Assembly (NCBI GenBank): GCA_002989075.1
Contig: PSQN01000001.1
Span: forward strand, 1,909,861 to 1,973,860
Source: Arthonia radiata
Lineage: Eukaryota > Ascomycota > Arthoniomycetes > Arthoniales > Arthoniaceae
Direction of reading: 5' to 3'
DNA: 64,000 nt
Positions 44,201-54,255 of this stretch are shown one piece after another. Positions within the stretch are counted from its first letter, which is position 1. Each line of letters starts with the position of its first letter. The translations under genes were made by a program, and so were the position numbers. A model generated the notes under the pieces. That model ran no database searches. It saw nothing but the letters and a program-made list of their open reading frames with translations, and was not told the DNA's origin.

Positions 44201-47188
44201 ATTGGCGCTTCGAGGTAAGTCTCAGAGCTTCCAAGCATTCCCTGCTGTTGCCTCAGGATCTTTGTCAAGCAGCTAGCGTGCTGGCGTTGCCCCCGGACGC
44301 TTTGTTCAAAACCTGCACGACCTTCGGAAGATACTGTGCTGACACTTTGTCCCTAGGTAAGTCTCAGAGCAGCCACACATTTCGTTCTGTGCCTCGAAAG
44401 TCGTTGTCAGGCAGCTAGCGCACTGACGCTAACCCCATGCCCTCTGTTTGAAACGTGAAAGACCCTGGGAAGATACTGTGCTGATACTTCCCCCTAGGTC
44501 TGCGCTGCGCAACAAGCTGAGGTGGTTGCGAAAGCAATCTCTATTCTCGAACGTCTCGTTTGGTATACCTACGGAATTGGGGAAGACCACCCTCCGGCGT
44601 TCCTTTCGCCACTTCATCCAGCAGGCGCTCTGGCTGTTGCGTTCTTCCTCGATGGACCTCAGTCATGTACTAACGTCTCTCGCCTTCTTACATACATGGC
44701 CCCTCTGGCAACCAAAAACTCGCTCACCATGGATGCCGCCACGTTGTGCGCTCACGAATCCCTTGTCCTGCGCTGCTGCGACTTTTTGAACTTGCTCACT
44801 GAGCTAGCAACCAAGACGCCGATTGCGGACCAGACTGTGGAGCTACTGTCCGACGCAGTTCCGATCCTCGTTCGCACCTTTGCGGGTCATGACAGATTCA
44901 AGGTAAACATTGCTATGGTTCTGGCGCAGCTGGCGCATCTGGTAGGAAACGGTCAACGACGATCACCATCATTGTTCGCTTCGCTGGGTGCCGACGTCGC
45001 GCAAGATGCTGTCGTTATCCTTAGCGACCTCTTCGACCTGGATAAAAGCAGCGAGCTTGCTGAAGCCCGATGGAAGCTGTTCTCTGCATGTATTCGCAGC
45101 AAACAGACCTGGTTCGCGAGCTATCTCATTACGGGGAGCGTCCCTTCTCGTTCTTCGCGAGCCATTATCAAAAACAGCAATGGCAAGAGCGTCGTTCGAA
45201 CAGTGCTGGATATAGCGCTGGATACACTGTCATTGCTAGAGGCCATCTCAACCTCGGCGGCTGTCGCTATGCTACAATTTGTCAAAGACGCCTTGAATCA
45301 TTGGCCTTGGACCATCAACCGCATTTATGAGCATCGTCAGTTCCTTAGCGGGATGGCTGTACTTCTTGATGCTCTGCAGTGGGAACCGTCCGGCAGAACA
45401 CCTGGCCATATCCAAAGTTTGACATATCATACTTTTGCCGCTTCACTCATTTGCGAGATTTTTGCGATGTGCTTCCTTGGCATGCGGCTCGTAGGCAACA
45501 TGGCGTTCATCAAAGAGTGGGCCCCTCGTATCCCGTTGCTGGACCAGCCTGGCTTCAAGGATCCTCATTACAATAAAGCGCTGCATCAACGGTTCAAGCA
45601 CAACGTAGAGAACAAATTCACTGGGCTTCGTATCGAAGATTTCAGACGACGTCTACCAGCAGCAGAGGACTTCAAGCGGTCGTATTACGATCTAGATTGC
45701 GCTGCAGAAATCCTCGACCAGCAAGAAATGTCTACGAGCACCCAGATATCATCAGGATTCGTTCAGGAATTTCAATACGCTGATGACAACTTTTGTCTCG
45801 TGGCCGCTCAAAAGCAGCTTATCGGCAGATGGCAGCTGTTATGCTTGGAGCTCGTGAAAGACGCCGATCATGTCGACAAACTCCCGAAGAAACTTGCTTA
45901 TGTGGCACATGAATGCCTTGAGGCCAACAAAGCTTCAGAAGAGAAGGATAGCGTGTTCTCCGATCTTCGCAGCCTGCGCGTTGGTCTTGCCACGACCATT
46001 CTACAGAAGCTGGTGGACATGCGATACACCGCTGGCGGCGTGCAGAGCTTACTAAGTGCTGCGTGGGATGTGATGAGGGCTGGCAAACCTGACTTTGAGC
46101 ATGCCTTTGCTGGCGATGATTTGGAGTACTACCGCAAATGCGTAAAGCTGCTTGTCTTGTGCATTCGGCCGTTTACCATGGACAATTTGTTGAAGCCATC
46201 TCCTAACGAAGCCGAAACACAGTCATCTCGCGCGACACCAATAGATAACATCAACATCATGCTGGAGCTCGCAGTAGAGGTGGTTGCGAAAGGGTTCCGC
46301 TCCCTTGCCTCACAACTTCACGACGAGCCCGGAAGCGTGCTCCCTGCCGACTTTGTTCTTTTAACAAATATGTTACAGGTCTTGTTGCAGGTTCGAGGGG
46401 GCGAGGGTACATTACTGCACTCGCAGCTTGCCATCAAACTCTCTGAATTCAATCTTGGGCGGTATGCTACAGCATTATTCTCTTGGTCCGACCGTATTAC
46501 CTTAGCAGAGCTTGATCCTGTTTACGGCGAAGTTAGTATCACTTTCCTGGCCGAGATGTCAGTGCTGCCCTCACTTGCCGAGACGCTTGCTACGGATGGC
46601 GTCCTCTCTCAGCTCAATGCCGCGGATCTGATGACATACTACCAACGTCCTGGTGGCGTGGGTCCCTTTGAAGAGCCATCGCGGATGCACAAGATCTGGA
46701 CACGAGGCATTCTCCCGCTGGTGCTCAACGTGCTGATTGCCGTCGGTGCCCCGTTTGCAGCCGAGGCCGCCACATTTCTCAACAACTACGTACCGCAGCT
46801 GGAGCTCGCTACGCACGCACTCGACAGCAAAGGTGCACCGACGACGCGCGATCCGACGGCTGGATGTATCACGTATAACGCCGCATGCGAGGCTCACACA
46901 CTTGCCCTTCTTGCTGCTTTGCTCGACCGCTTTCGGACCACCGATGACGCGGATATTCCCGAGCTGCATTGGGCTAGAGCGGTCGTCAAAGACGATGTTG
47001 AAACATGGACGCAAGGCACGAGAGCGTTTTTGCGCGAGCGAATAGTACCCACGAATGAGAAAGAGGTGACGCTGACGCGCACAAGGCCAGTGGGTGGGGA
47101 CAAGAGCTTGTGTGAGGTAAAAAGCAGGCTGGAGGAGGTCGTCTTGAAGGAATTGAAAGGAGCGCTGTTCGTGCTCAGTGGAGGATGA
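41215..47188 (+). CDS. nup188: Nucleoporin Nup188 (inner ring of the nuclear pore)
   Basis: Large alpha-solenoid scaffold nucleoporin binding Nic96 in the inner pore ring. Exons: 41215-41300, 41348 to about 42860, from about 42869 to 44214, and 44498-47188; total near 1,880 aa, the usual size. The N-terminus matches the family pattern (YLPPLDQCFSG joined by splicing to IISWAITADALAD), followed by EIKEDALWLAKHTGIDELTALR. The rest is continuous Leu-rich helical repeat. The second junction does not close: the frame that ends in DVYFESEAYSLVW must move by one base to continue in AAIQGIDVY. A 44-bp stretch 42825-42868 has GT, CTGAC and AG but would leave the wrong phase. The last intron is a tandem duplicate (see 44215-44497). 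Confidence 0.9.
44215..44497 (+). repeat. Tandemly duplicated intron in nup188
   Basis: Between exons ending D-W-R-F-E and starting V-C-A-A-Q-Q lie two adjacent intron-like units, 44215-44356 (142 bp) and 44357-44497 (141 bp). Each starts GTAAGTCTCAGAGC, contains GCAGCTAGCG and GAAGATACTGTGCTGA and ends in CCTAG. They are clearly copies of one sequence with moderate divergence. Each has a full donor, a CTGAY branch point and an acceptor, and the second begins exactly where the first ends, with no exon between. They may be removed as one 283-bp intron or one after the other. Confidence 0.85.
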
Positions 47189-47825
47189 GTCGCGTGAACA
47201 AGCGAATCTGCATTCTGTCGTCCGTACATCATAGCGAGGCGTTGGTAAGGATGCATCTAGAAGGCTGCAGCTGCACGTGCTCCGTCAAAGCGAGCTTTTC
47301 AGATAGACATCGTGAGGAAATATCATGATGTATTGACTATCGCCTGGCCCTGACGCCTCCGTGTAGGATCGTTACTGCCAATTGTTGCGAGTATACCGCA
47401 GCGCCTCTGTGTTTTCTTGCAACAAGCGTCTGAACGTATAATGACGATGTTTCTTGGCGTTTAGTTGACCATCATCCCAGCGCGCCAATGTGACCCAAAT
47501 GACTATCTATCAGTCGTCCCTCGCGCACAGTCAATGCGCGTCTCGCATCGAATCGGCACAACTTGGCTCAGACATGGGCCGGTCGCGTGGGTCTGACATA
47601 CGGGCCTCTGACGGCGCGGTCAAGGGGTGCTGCGGCTGACCTCCATATTTGAGCACTAGCTTAGGAGTGTGATTCCTCCGACATCAAGCACCACTCGAAT
47701 GGGTGCTTCCAAACTCGCCTCAAGTGAGGCAACCAGGGTTGTACTGAGCTGACAGCAGACGTGCGGCGACATCCTCCACAACCCAAGTTATCGCCACTCC
47801 GGCGACCTGGAGCAATACTCACGCC
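47189..47825. other. Intergenic region
   Basis: 637 bp between nup188 and the dehydrogenase-like gene, both on the + strand. No frame, RNA gene or repeat is recognised. Confidence 0.5.
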
Positions 47826-48905
47826 ATGTCACAGGAGACAATTCTAGTCGTGGGCGGCTGCGGCTTCGTAGGGTATCATGTTACGAAAGAGATCAGGAGA
47901 AAGCGTCCCGACTGGCCTGTTCATGTCATGGCGCGCAATTCCAATCACCATTTGATTGAAGGCGTGCAGTATCATGCTGCAGGCATCACATCGTACGAAG
48001 ACGTCCACAAGTTGTTGCAGCAGCTTCTGCATACAGTCATCGTTCATACTGCTTCTCCAGCCATGCAAGGCAGCCGCGCCGAACCGACCAAGTAGTTTTC
48101 GACCAACGTCAAAGGCACAAGTTGCCTCCTCGATTGCGCCCGCGCCGTCAAGTCCGTCAGGGCTTTTGTCTTCACCTGGTCCGGTACGTTGATGGAAGGG
48201 AACATATACGATAAGATACGGGAGGATGTCCCAGTCAAGAATCTTGACAGCAAAGCCGATGCATACTCTAGGTCAAAAGCAATCGCAGATGCCATGGTGC
48301 TGGAAGCGAACGACAAAACAGGCATGCTAACCGCGTGCCTCCGGCCGCCGACTCCCTACGGCGAATACAATGATCAGAATATCGGCGCAGTGCTCGAGGC
48401 TCTCCGTCGGGGTGAGCACAAGATGCAAATTGGCGATAACACCAACTTATTCGACCCGGTATCTGCGAGTAATGCCGCACGTGCGCACGTGCTCGTGATC
48501 GAAGCACTGCTTCGCGAGCATGAATGTCAGCCTGAAGCTGACGACCGACGTGTTGGAGGCGAAGCCTTTTTCATTACCGACGGCCAACCGGAGCCATTCT
48601 GGACATACTATTGCAAGATCTGGAAGGCTGCAGGAGACACCACACCTGAGAGTGCAATCACTCAATTATCGCCATGGCTGATCATGACGTTTGCAGCAAT
48701 AGTAGAGGTGCTTTACTGGATCTTCACGATGGGCACGAGGCGGCCAAGCACCTTTGGAAGAGATGTCTTACAGTATACATTCATTGAATGGACGTTCTCG
48801 ATCGACAAAGCGCGTGAGCGACTCGGTTATGTGCCCGAGAATGACCGAGATGCACAGATTAAGGCCGGCGTTGAGTGGTATCTCAACAAAAAGAAGGAGG
48901 TATAG
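47826..48905 (+). pseudogene. 3-beta-HSD/Erg26-like dehydrogenase with nonsense codon
   Basis: An NAD(P)-dependent extended short-chain dehydrogenase of the 3-beta-hydroxysteroid dehydrogenase or sterol-4-carboxylate decarboxylase type. The frame of 360 codons (with the stop) has GGCGFVG at residues 10-16 for the cofactor, the catalytic Y147-S-R-S-K151, LRPPTPYGEYN, DPVSASNAARAHV, and a C-terminal hydrophobic segment LIMTFAAIVEVLYWIF typical of the membrane-associated family. A single TAG at 48093-48095 (codon 90) stands where the conserved F-S-T-N-V-K-G-T helix starts. An intron there would delete conserved residues, so this is a nonsense change (CAG to TAG would fit), a sequencing error or a pseudogene. 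The gene lies 190 bp from a RIP-mutated retroelement. Confidence 0.8.
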
Positions 48906-49091
48906 AGGGTCTCGCGGCTGCTTTTCCCCTTTGATGAACGAGTGAACCAGCACCTACTTGAGCAACTACCTTGGATGCAAGCATGCAAGGGCGCATGCCG
49001 AGCTGTCTTGATTCATTCCGACCGCACTGCGCGTCTGGTGTCCTGTCCAGGACGAAGGCCTGCTGAACAGCATGCGCAACTGTAAAGTATG

Positions 49092-49563
49092 TGTAACGCC
49101 GGTCGCTGGGAGGACCGAACTAAGGCTCACTTGCCTTGTGTGCTTGTCGACCTTGGTGGTGGTTGTCTCGTGTGCTAGAGACTGAAAGGCAGGAGAGGCG
49201 AGACAGATTACAGAAGGTGAGAGGGGCTTGACTGGAGTAGATAGAAGGTAAAGCACGTTACCTAAATATGGTTAAGGAACTCGTATTCAGATGTTAAGTT
49301 AATAAACTAAAGTCTATTCTAAGGTTAGTTATTAGTCTGGCTATATAGTCTAAGGTATATAGAGAGAGTTCCTTTATGTTCGCTAACTCGATAATGCCTA
49401 TATCGGGTTTGTAGGGAATGTAGGCCTTTATAGCTGTCTTATTCGATAATATCTATAGCGGGTTTATAGGCTTAGTCGGGAATAATACTGGTAGGGCTAA
49501 GATAACTAGCGGTAGTTAATGCTTAAGTATACGCTAGGCCGTCTAGGGCTAGTACCCGTAACA
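49092..49563 (-). repeat. 3' LTR (type A) of chromovirus A2
   Basis: 472 bp, gapless against the A1 LTRs. Its outer 150-200 bp next to the gene block are nearly free of RIP-type changes, whereas the inner part is strongly AT-shifted. The polypurine tract (reverse complement, near 49566-49580) follows. Confidence 0.9.
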
Positions 49564-49749
49564 CAATCCCTCCTCTTCTAGTTAAATTGTTCTTAATTGA
49601 CTCTTAGCCTTTTAAATACTTATAAGTTACGTTTTGTCTCTCCTTTTGTAACTAATCTATAAGTCGCTATACCTCGTATAAAGTCTGTTACTGCGGGCTC
49701 TGACAAAAAGTATAGTTAATACCTGTTAACTAAAGCTTACGGTATCGAA

Positions 49750-50244
49750 ATACCTTCTTGTTCTAAATATATATCGACTAAGAAAAGGTATGTAGTTTAG
49801 TTTAGAAAGGCGACGTGTTCGATATATACTCGAAACAGAAAGAGTTATAATTTACGGGTATCGATAGTAGATAGTATGCCCTGTTGTTATCTTTCTATAA
49901 TGTCTGAAACTAACTTAGTTGTAGCGCGTTCGGTTTATTCTTAATATTCCTCCTAGTTGGCTGCTCTTTAGCGTACAAAACGTTAATTATGCGCGTTAAA
50001 GTTCTAAACAGCAGCGTTGATTGCGGCTGTATAGCGTAACTAATCTAAGGTCTAAAAGTTAAAAGAGAAGGTTAAGAAGACTTGTACGCAGATAGTAGCA
50101 AAGTTAGCTTAAAATAAGTTGTTGAAGTAAGAGAAGTTTGCTACGTTGATAGCTAGTAGCGATATATTTAAATGTCTAAGTAGGTTATTTATTAACTTTT
50201 AGGGTAATCTCTATCTAAAGTTAGGTAGTAGTCCTATAACATAG
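49750..50244 (+). pseudogene. Antisense frame relic of A2
   Basis: Collinear, 495 bp to 495 bp, with the antisense frame of A1. The start codon is now ATA, codon 17 is TAG as in A1, and several Cys codons have become TAT: codons 14, 26 and 33 are Tyr while 4 and 23 remain Cys. The coiled-coil-like stretch is recognisable. It lies between pol and the 3' LTR on the strand opposite to pol. Confidence 0.55.
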
Positions 50245-50299
50245 TAGACTGGTTCGTTTATAGGTAACCTAGATACTAGCGAGGCGCACTAAATAGTAA

Positions 50300-53071
50300 A
50301 TTAGAGTATTAGTGCTGCTATAACCGACTAATATTCTAGTTTTAATATCGTTAAATAGTGTCTTTATAGTTAGTTAGGTTTTATTCTAGTTCTTATTAAT
50401 TTTTATATTTAGAATATCCTTTCTATTTTATAAGATACTGTTGTTTGCCTCGATATTGTCTATAAGCTTAAATTATTTTAACCTTATACTCGAGTTCTTA
50501 ATTGTTAGAAAGGATTTCTAGATTAAGTCGTTCTACCTCTTAGAAGTAGGCTAGTTTTAATAGCGCTACGTAGAATATAGAATGTATTCTTATTATCTTT
50601 AAGAGTTTAAGTTTAAATATTACGAGTCTCAATTGCTGTAAGATTTTAAACGGTTTTATCTTAGTATAGTTAAGTTTCTTACTTAGTCTAATAGTTTTTA
50701 TGTTTCTTATAAGCAAGTAAGCTCTTTTTCCCTCTTTTATGCCTGTATTTAGAGTAGTTCTTAACTTATTATACTATTTTCTTATTTGTTCGTTAATAAA
50801 CTCGCTATTAGTCTTTAACTACTGGTATAGAGTTTTTATATTTATTGCTATTCGCGTAGCAGTATCGTTTTCTATAGTATTCTGTAGTTGTCTACCTTAA
50901 AGAGGGTAATAGCTATATAAGATATAAAACGGTGTTGTCTTAGTTATATTGTTCTTTGTATCGTTGTACGCTACTTACGCTACTAATAGTAATTGTACCT
51001 AGTCGTTTTACTAGTAGTTAATGTATGCTTAGAGATACTGTTCTAGTATTTAATTTATTCGTTCTGTCTGTCCGTCTGTTTGCGGATAAAATAACGTAGA
51101 TATTTTTTGTTTTGTTTCTAGTTGTTGTATTAGCGATATTCAAAATCGTAAGACAAATTTTTAGTCTTTGTCTAAGACAATTCTTTGTGGTTAACTATAG
51201 TTAGCTAAGATAATCTAAAGGAAGGTGTATACTAATTGTTCTAAGTTGCTGGCTTCCTTGTAAGATACAAAGTACGCGTACTTTGTTAGTTTGTTATATA
51301 TAACTAGAATAGCGTTGTAAGCTACTTCTATAAGTAGATTCTTAGAAGTTAGTAACTTAGTAATAAAGTCTAATAAGACTGTATACTATAGTTTCTCGGG
51401 TATCTCTAGTAGTTGTAGTTTACCGTATAGTAAATACCTTGGGTGCTTGGTTCTTGCGTATACGTCGTATTTCTGAATATAATTCTTAACGTAATGTCTA
51501 ATTTTTGGGATATAATAGGTTTGTATAATCTTTTTAATAGTATTATTAATGCTCTTATATCCTTTCGTTAGGTTATCGTAGAAGTTACTAATAATGTGTC
51601 GAATTAGATTTCTTAGAACGTAGATTTTGCCTTAGAATTCGTAATAGCCTTTATTGTTCTTAGTTAATCCTAGGTGTCGTTTCTTGTTTTCCTAGTAGGT
51701 CTTAGAATCGTTTAGAATGTCTAGAATTTAGTTGTCTAGTTCGATAACAAACTTAATTGTTATAGCCAATTAATTATATCTAATCTTATTATTGTGTTCT
51801 CAAAATATTGCGTGTTCAACGTGTTTCTTATTATTAAGGTAATCTAGACGTCGGCTTAGAGCGTCGGCTCTATCGTTCTTAGAACCCTTTTTATAGGTAA
51901 TAATAAAGTTGTATAAAGCTATAGTCTCTAACTATCTAACTTGTCTACAGTTAAGTTTCTTTGTTATCGTAAAATAAGTTAAGTTCTTATAATTTATATA
52001 TACTATAATTATATAGTTTGCTCCTTTCAGGTAAGCTCGCTATATCTCGAATACTGCTATAATAGCTAAAAGCTCTTTATTGTAAATGTTATAGTTTTGT
52101 TCTGTAGATAATATTTTTCTTAAGTAGAAAGCTACTGGTCTAAGCTTTCTTTTCTTATTGTTTTAACTTATATATACTCTAATCGTATAGTCTAACGCGT
52201 CTATTTCTATAATAATCGGTAGGTTAAGGTTAAATATTTCTAGTATAGGCTCGATCTTAAAAGCTTTCTTAAGCTCTTTAAATACTAATTATTCTTTTTG
52301 CGTCTAAAAGAATTCTGTCGATTGTTTCGTTTGTTAAGACAGCGGTGCTATAATTCGGTTAAAGTTAGATATTTATCGCCTGTAGTAGTTAACAAAACTA
52401 AGAAACTATTGCAACTATTTTATATTCTTTAGTGTAAGCTAGATTAGAACAGATTAGATCTTTAAATCTTTTATTTAAAGACTGTACTCAGTAATTATAA
52501 ATCTAAGAAATTCGACGGATTGTTAGTAAAACTAGGTTTTCTCGATATTAATTTATAAATCGGTACGCGCTAATCTTTCTAATACCTTTTTAATATGTTT
52601 CTTATATTTTTCTAGTATACAGCTGTATACTAGAATATCGTCTAGATAAGTAGTTATAAATATATCTAGGTAATCGCTAAGTATATTGTTAATTATTTTC
52701 TAAAATAATACTAGTGCGTTTATTAGCCTAAAGGGTATAACATAATACTTAAAAAGTCCGTATCTAGTACGGAAGGCTGTTTTCTATTCTTTACCTTTCT
52801 TTATATAAATTAGATTATAGGCCCTTTGTAGGTTAAACTTAGTAAACTATTGCGCGTTATATAATTAGTCTGTTATTTTATCGATACGTAGTAAAGAATA
52901 TCGGTTTTTAATAGTTACTCTATTTAATTGTCTATAATCTATATAAAGTCGTAGTTTACTATTCTTCTTTGATATAAAGAGTATTAGGTATTTAGCTAAT
53001 AACATTAATTTTCGGATAAATCCTTTCTTAAGGTTTTTATCGAAATAGTTGCAGAGCGCTTAGTTTTCTGC
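50300..53071 (-). pseudogene. pol relic of A2, 3' part (RT to chromodomain)
   Basis: By collinearity with A1 this holds the chromodomain (near 50400), integrase (near 50800-51800), RNase H and reverse transcriptase up to the B2 insertion. RT still shows Y-L-D-D near 52640 on the minus strand. Stops are frequent and no frame is usable. Confidence 0.75.
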
Positions 53072-53521
53072 TATAACGCCGGTCGCTGGGAGAACCGAAC
53101 TAAGACTTACTTGCCTTGTGTACTTATCGACCTTAGTGGGGGTTATCTTGTGTGCTAAAGACTAAAAGGTAGGAGAGGCGAGATAGATTATAGAGAGTAA
53201 GAGAGGCTTAACTAAAGTAGACAGAAGGTAAAGTACGTTATCTAAATATAGTTAAAGAACTTATATTTAGATATTAAGTTAATAGACTAAAGTCTATTCT
53301 AAGGTCGGTTATTAGTCTAGCTATATAGTCTAAGGTATATAGGTATGTTTCTCTGTGTCCGACGGTTCCGACAATCTCTTTGTCGCGTAGTTAGAATCCT
53401 ATTGCGATATAGCGACGTCGCCGACGTCGCTATATTAGAGTCGTCGGGTATACTGTATAATGCTCTAATAAGGCTAACTACGTTTAGCCTTATACTAGCT
53501 TAATGTAGTAAGATCGTAATA
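53072..53521 (-). repeat. 3' LTR (type B) of chromovirus B2
   Basis: 450 bp. About 269 bp at its U5 side are shared with type A LTRs; the rest (U3) is unrelated. U3 holds an inverted repeat with 14-bp arms and a 1-bp spacer at 53407-53435 and a second with 9-bp arms at 53469-53492. Confidence 0.9.
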
Positions 53522-53697
53522 TAAGGTCCCCTCTTTAAGGCTAGTCGTCCTCGACGGCCCTAGAGACATTAAAACCTCGTTATTGCCCTGTAGTAGATCT
53601 AGTTCTGTAAGTCGTTATATTTAAAGTTAAGAAGGCTTCTAACGCTAACAAAGCGCTTAAGATTAATACTATTCTTGCTAAAGTCTGTAGTCGAGAG

Positions 53698-54191
53698 ATG
53701 CCTCCGTATTCCCGTTGCTCTTATTTAGGTAAGAAGTGTGTCCTAAAGTCTAGAAAGGCATTGTGTTTTGTATATGCTCGCAATAAGAAGTCGTGTAACG
53801 TTTGTCCGTCGTTAGAGGATAGTAAGTTTCTATTCTACGTTTATTTTTATGTTAGTTTAACTTGTTTTTAGCTCGAAGTATCCGTTCTTAGTACTTATAG
53901 GTGTTAGATGCCCTCTAGAAGCAATATAAGCGTCTAACGGAAGAGAAGGAGGTCGTTTGTATAGCGAAAAGGTAGCGTAAAGCTGTTAAAGCGGTAGTAG
54001 TAGATTTAGAGAAAGAGCTCGAAAGGTTACGCGTCTAGACGCAGAACAAAATAGATTAGAATAACACACTGTTTAAGAAAGAATAGCTAGCAACTATATC
54101 TAGTAATAATATCGTAGATGTGCTAAGTAGCCTAAGTATAGATTTTTGTAACAATTTGTTTTTAGAGTTAGGTAGTAGGCTACTAACATAG
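53698..54191 (+). pseudogene. Antisense frame of B2: Zn2Cys6-like plus coiled coil
   Basis: Opens with an intact ATG at 53698 and aligns without gaps to the A1 antisense frame over its first 33 codons: M-P-P, S5-R6, C14, S18, K20-A21, C23, R28 and K31-S32-C33 are shared. Cysteines stand at codons 7, 14, 23, 33 and 36; codons 4 and 26 are TAT where A1 has TGT. A shift of one base near 53820-53870 separates this part from the coiled-coil segment (A-R-S-I-R-S in the second frame matching A-R-S-V-Y-S in A1). That part ends at the stop 54189-54191, in the position homologous to A1. Several TAG codons interrupt it. Confidence 0.6.
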
Positions 54192-54255
54192 TAGACTAGT
54201 TTGTTTGTAGATAATCTAGGTACTAGCGAGACGCACTAGATAATAAATTAGGGTG

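Noticed and set aside
48093-48170. Intron removing the TAG in the 3-beta-HSD-like gene
   Set aside because: A GTAGTT donor exists at the stop, but splicing to the next in-frame AG would delete the conserved N-V-K-G-T helix of the family.
48966-49256. Minus-strand frame of 96 codons
   Set aside because: More than half overlaps the LTR beginning at 49092; no protein features.
53522-54191. A host Zn2Cys6 gene captured by the retroelement
   Set aside because: A homologous antisense frame occurs at the same place in type A elements, so it is a standing part of the element rather than a recent host capture; an ancient capture remains possible.
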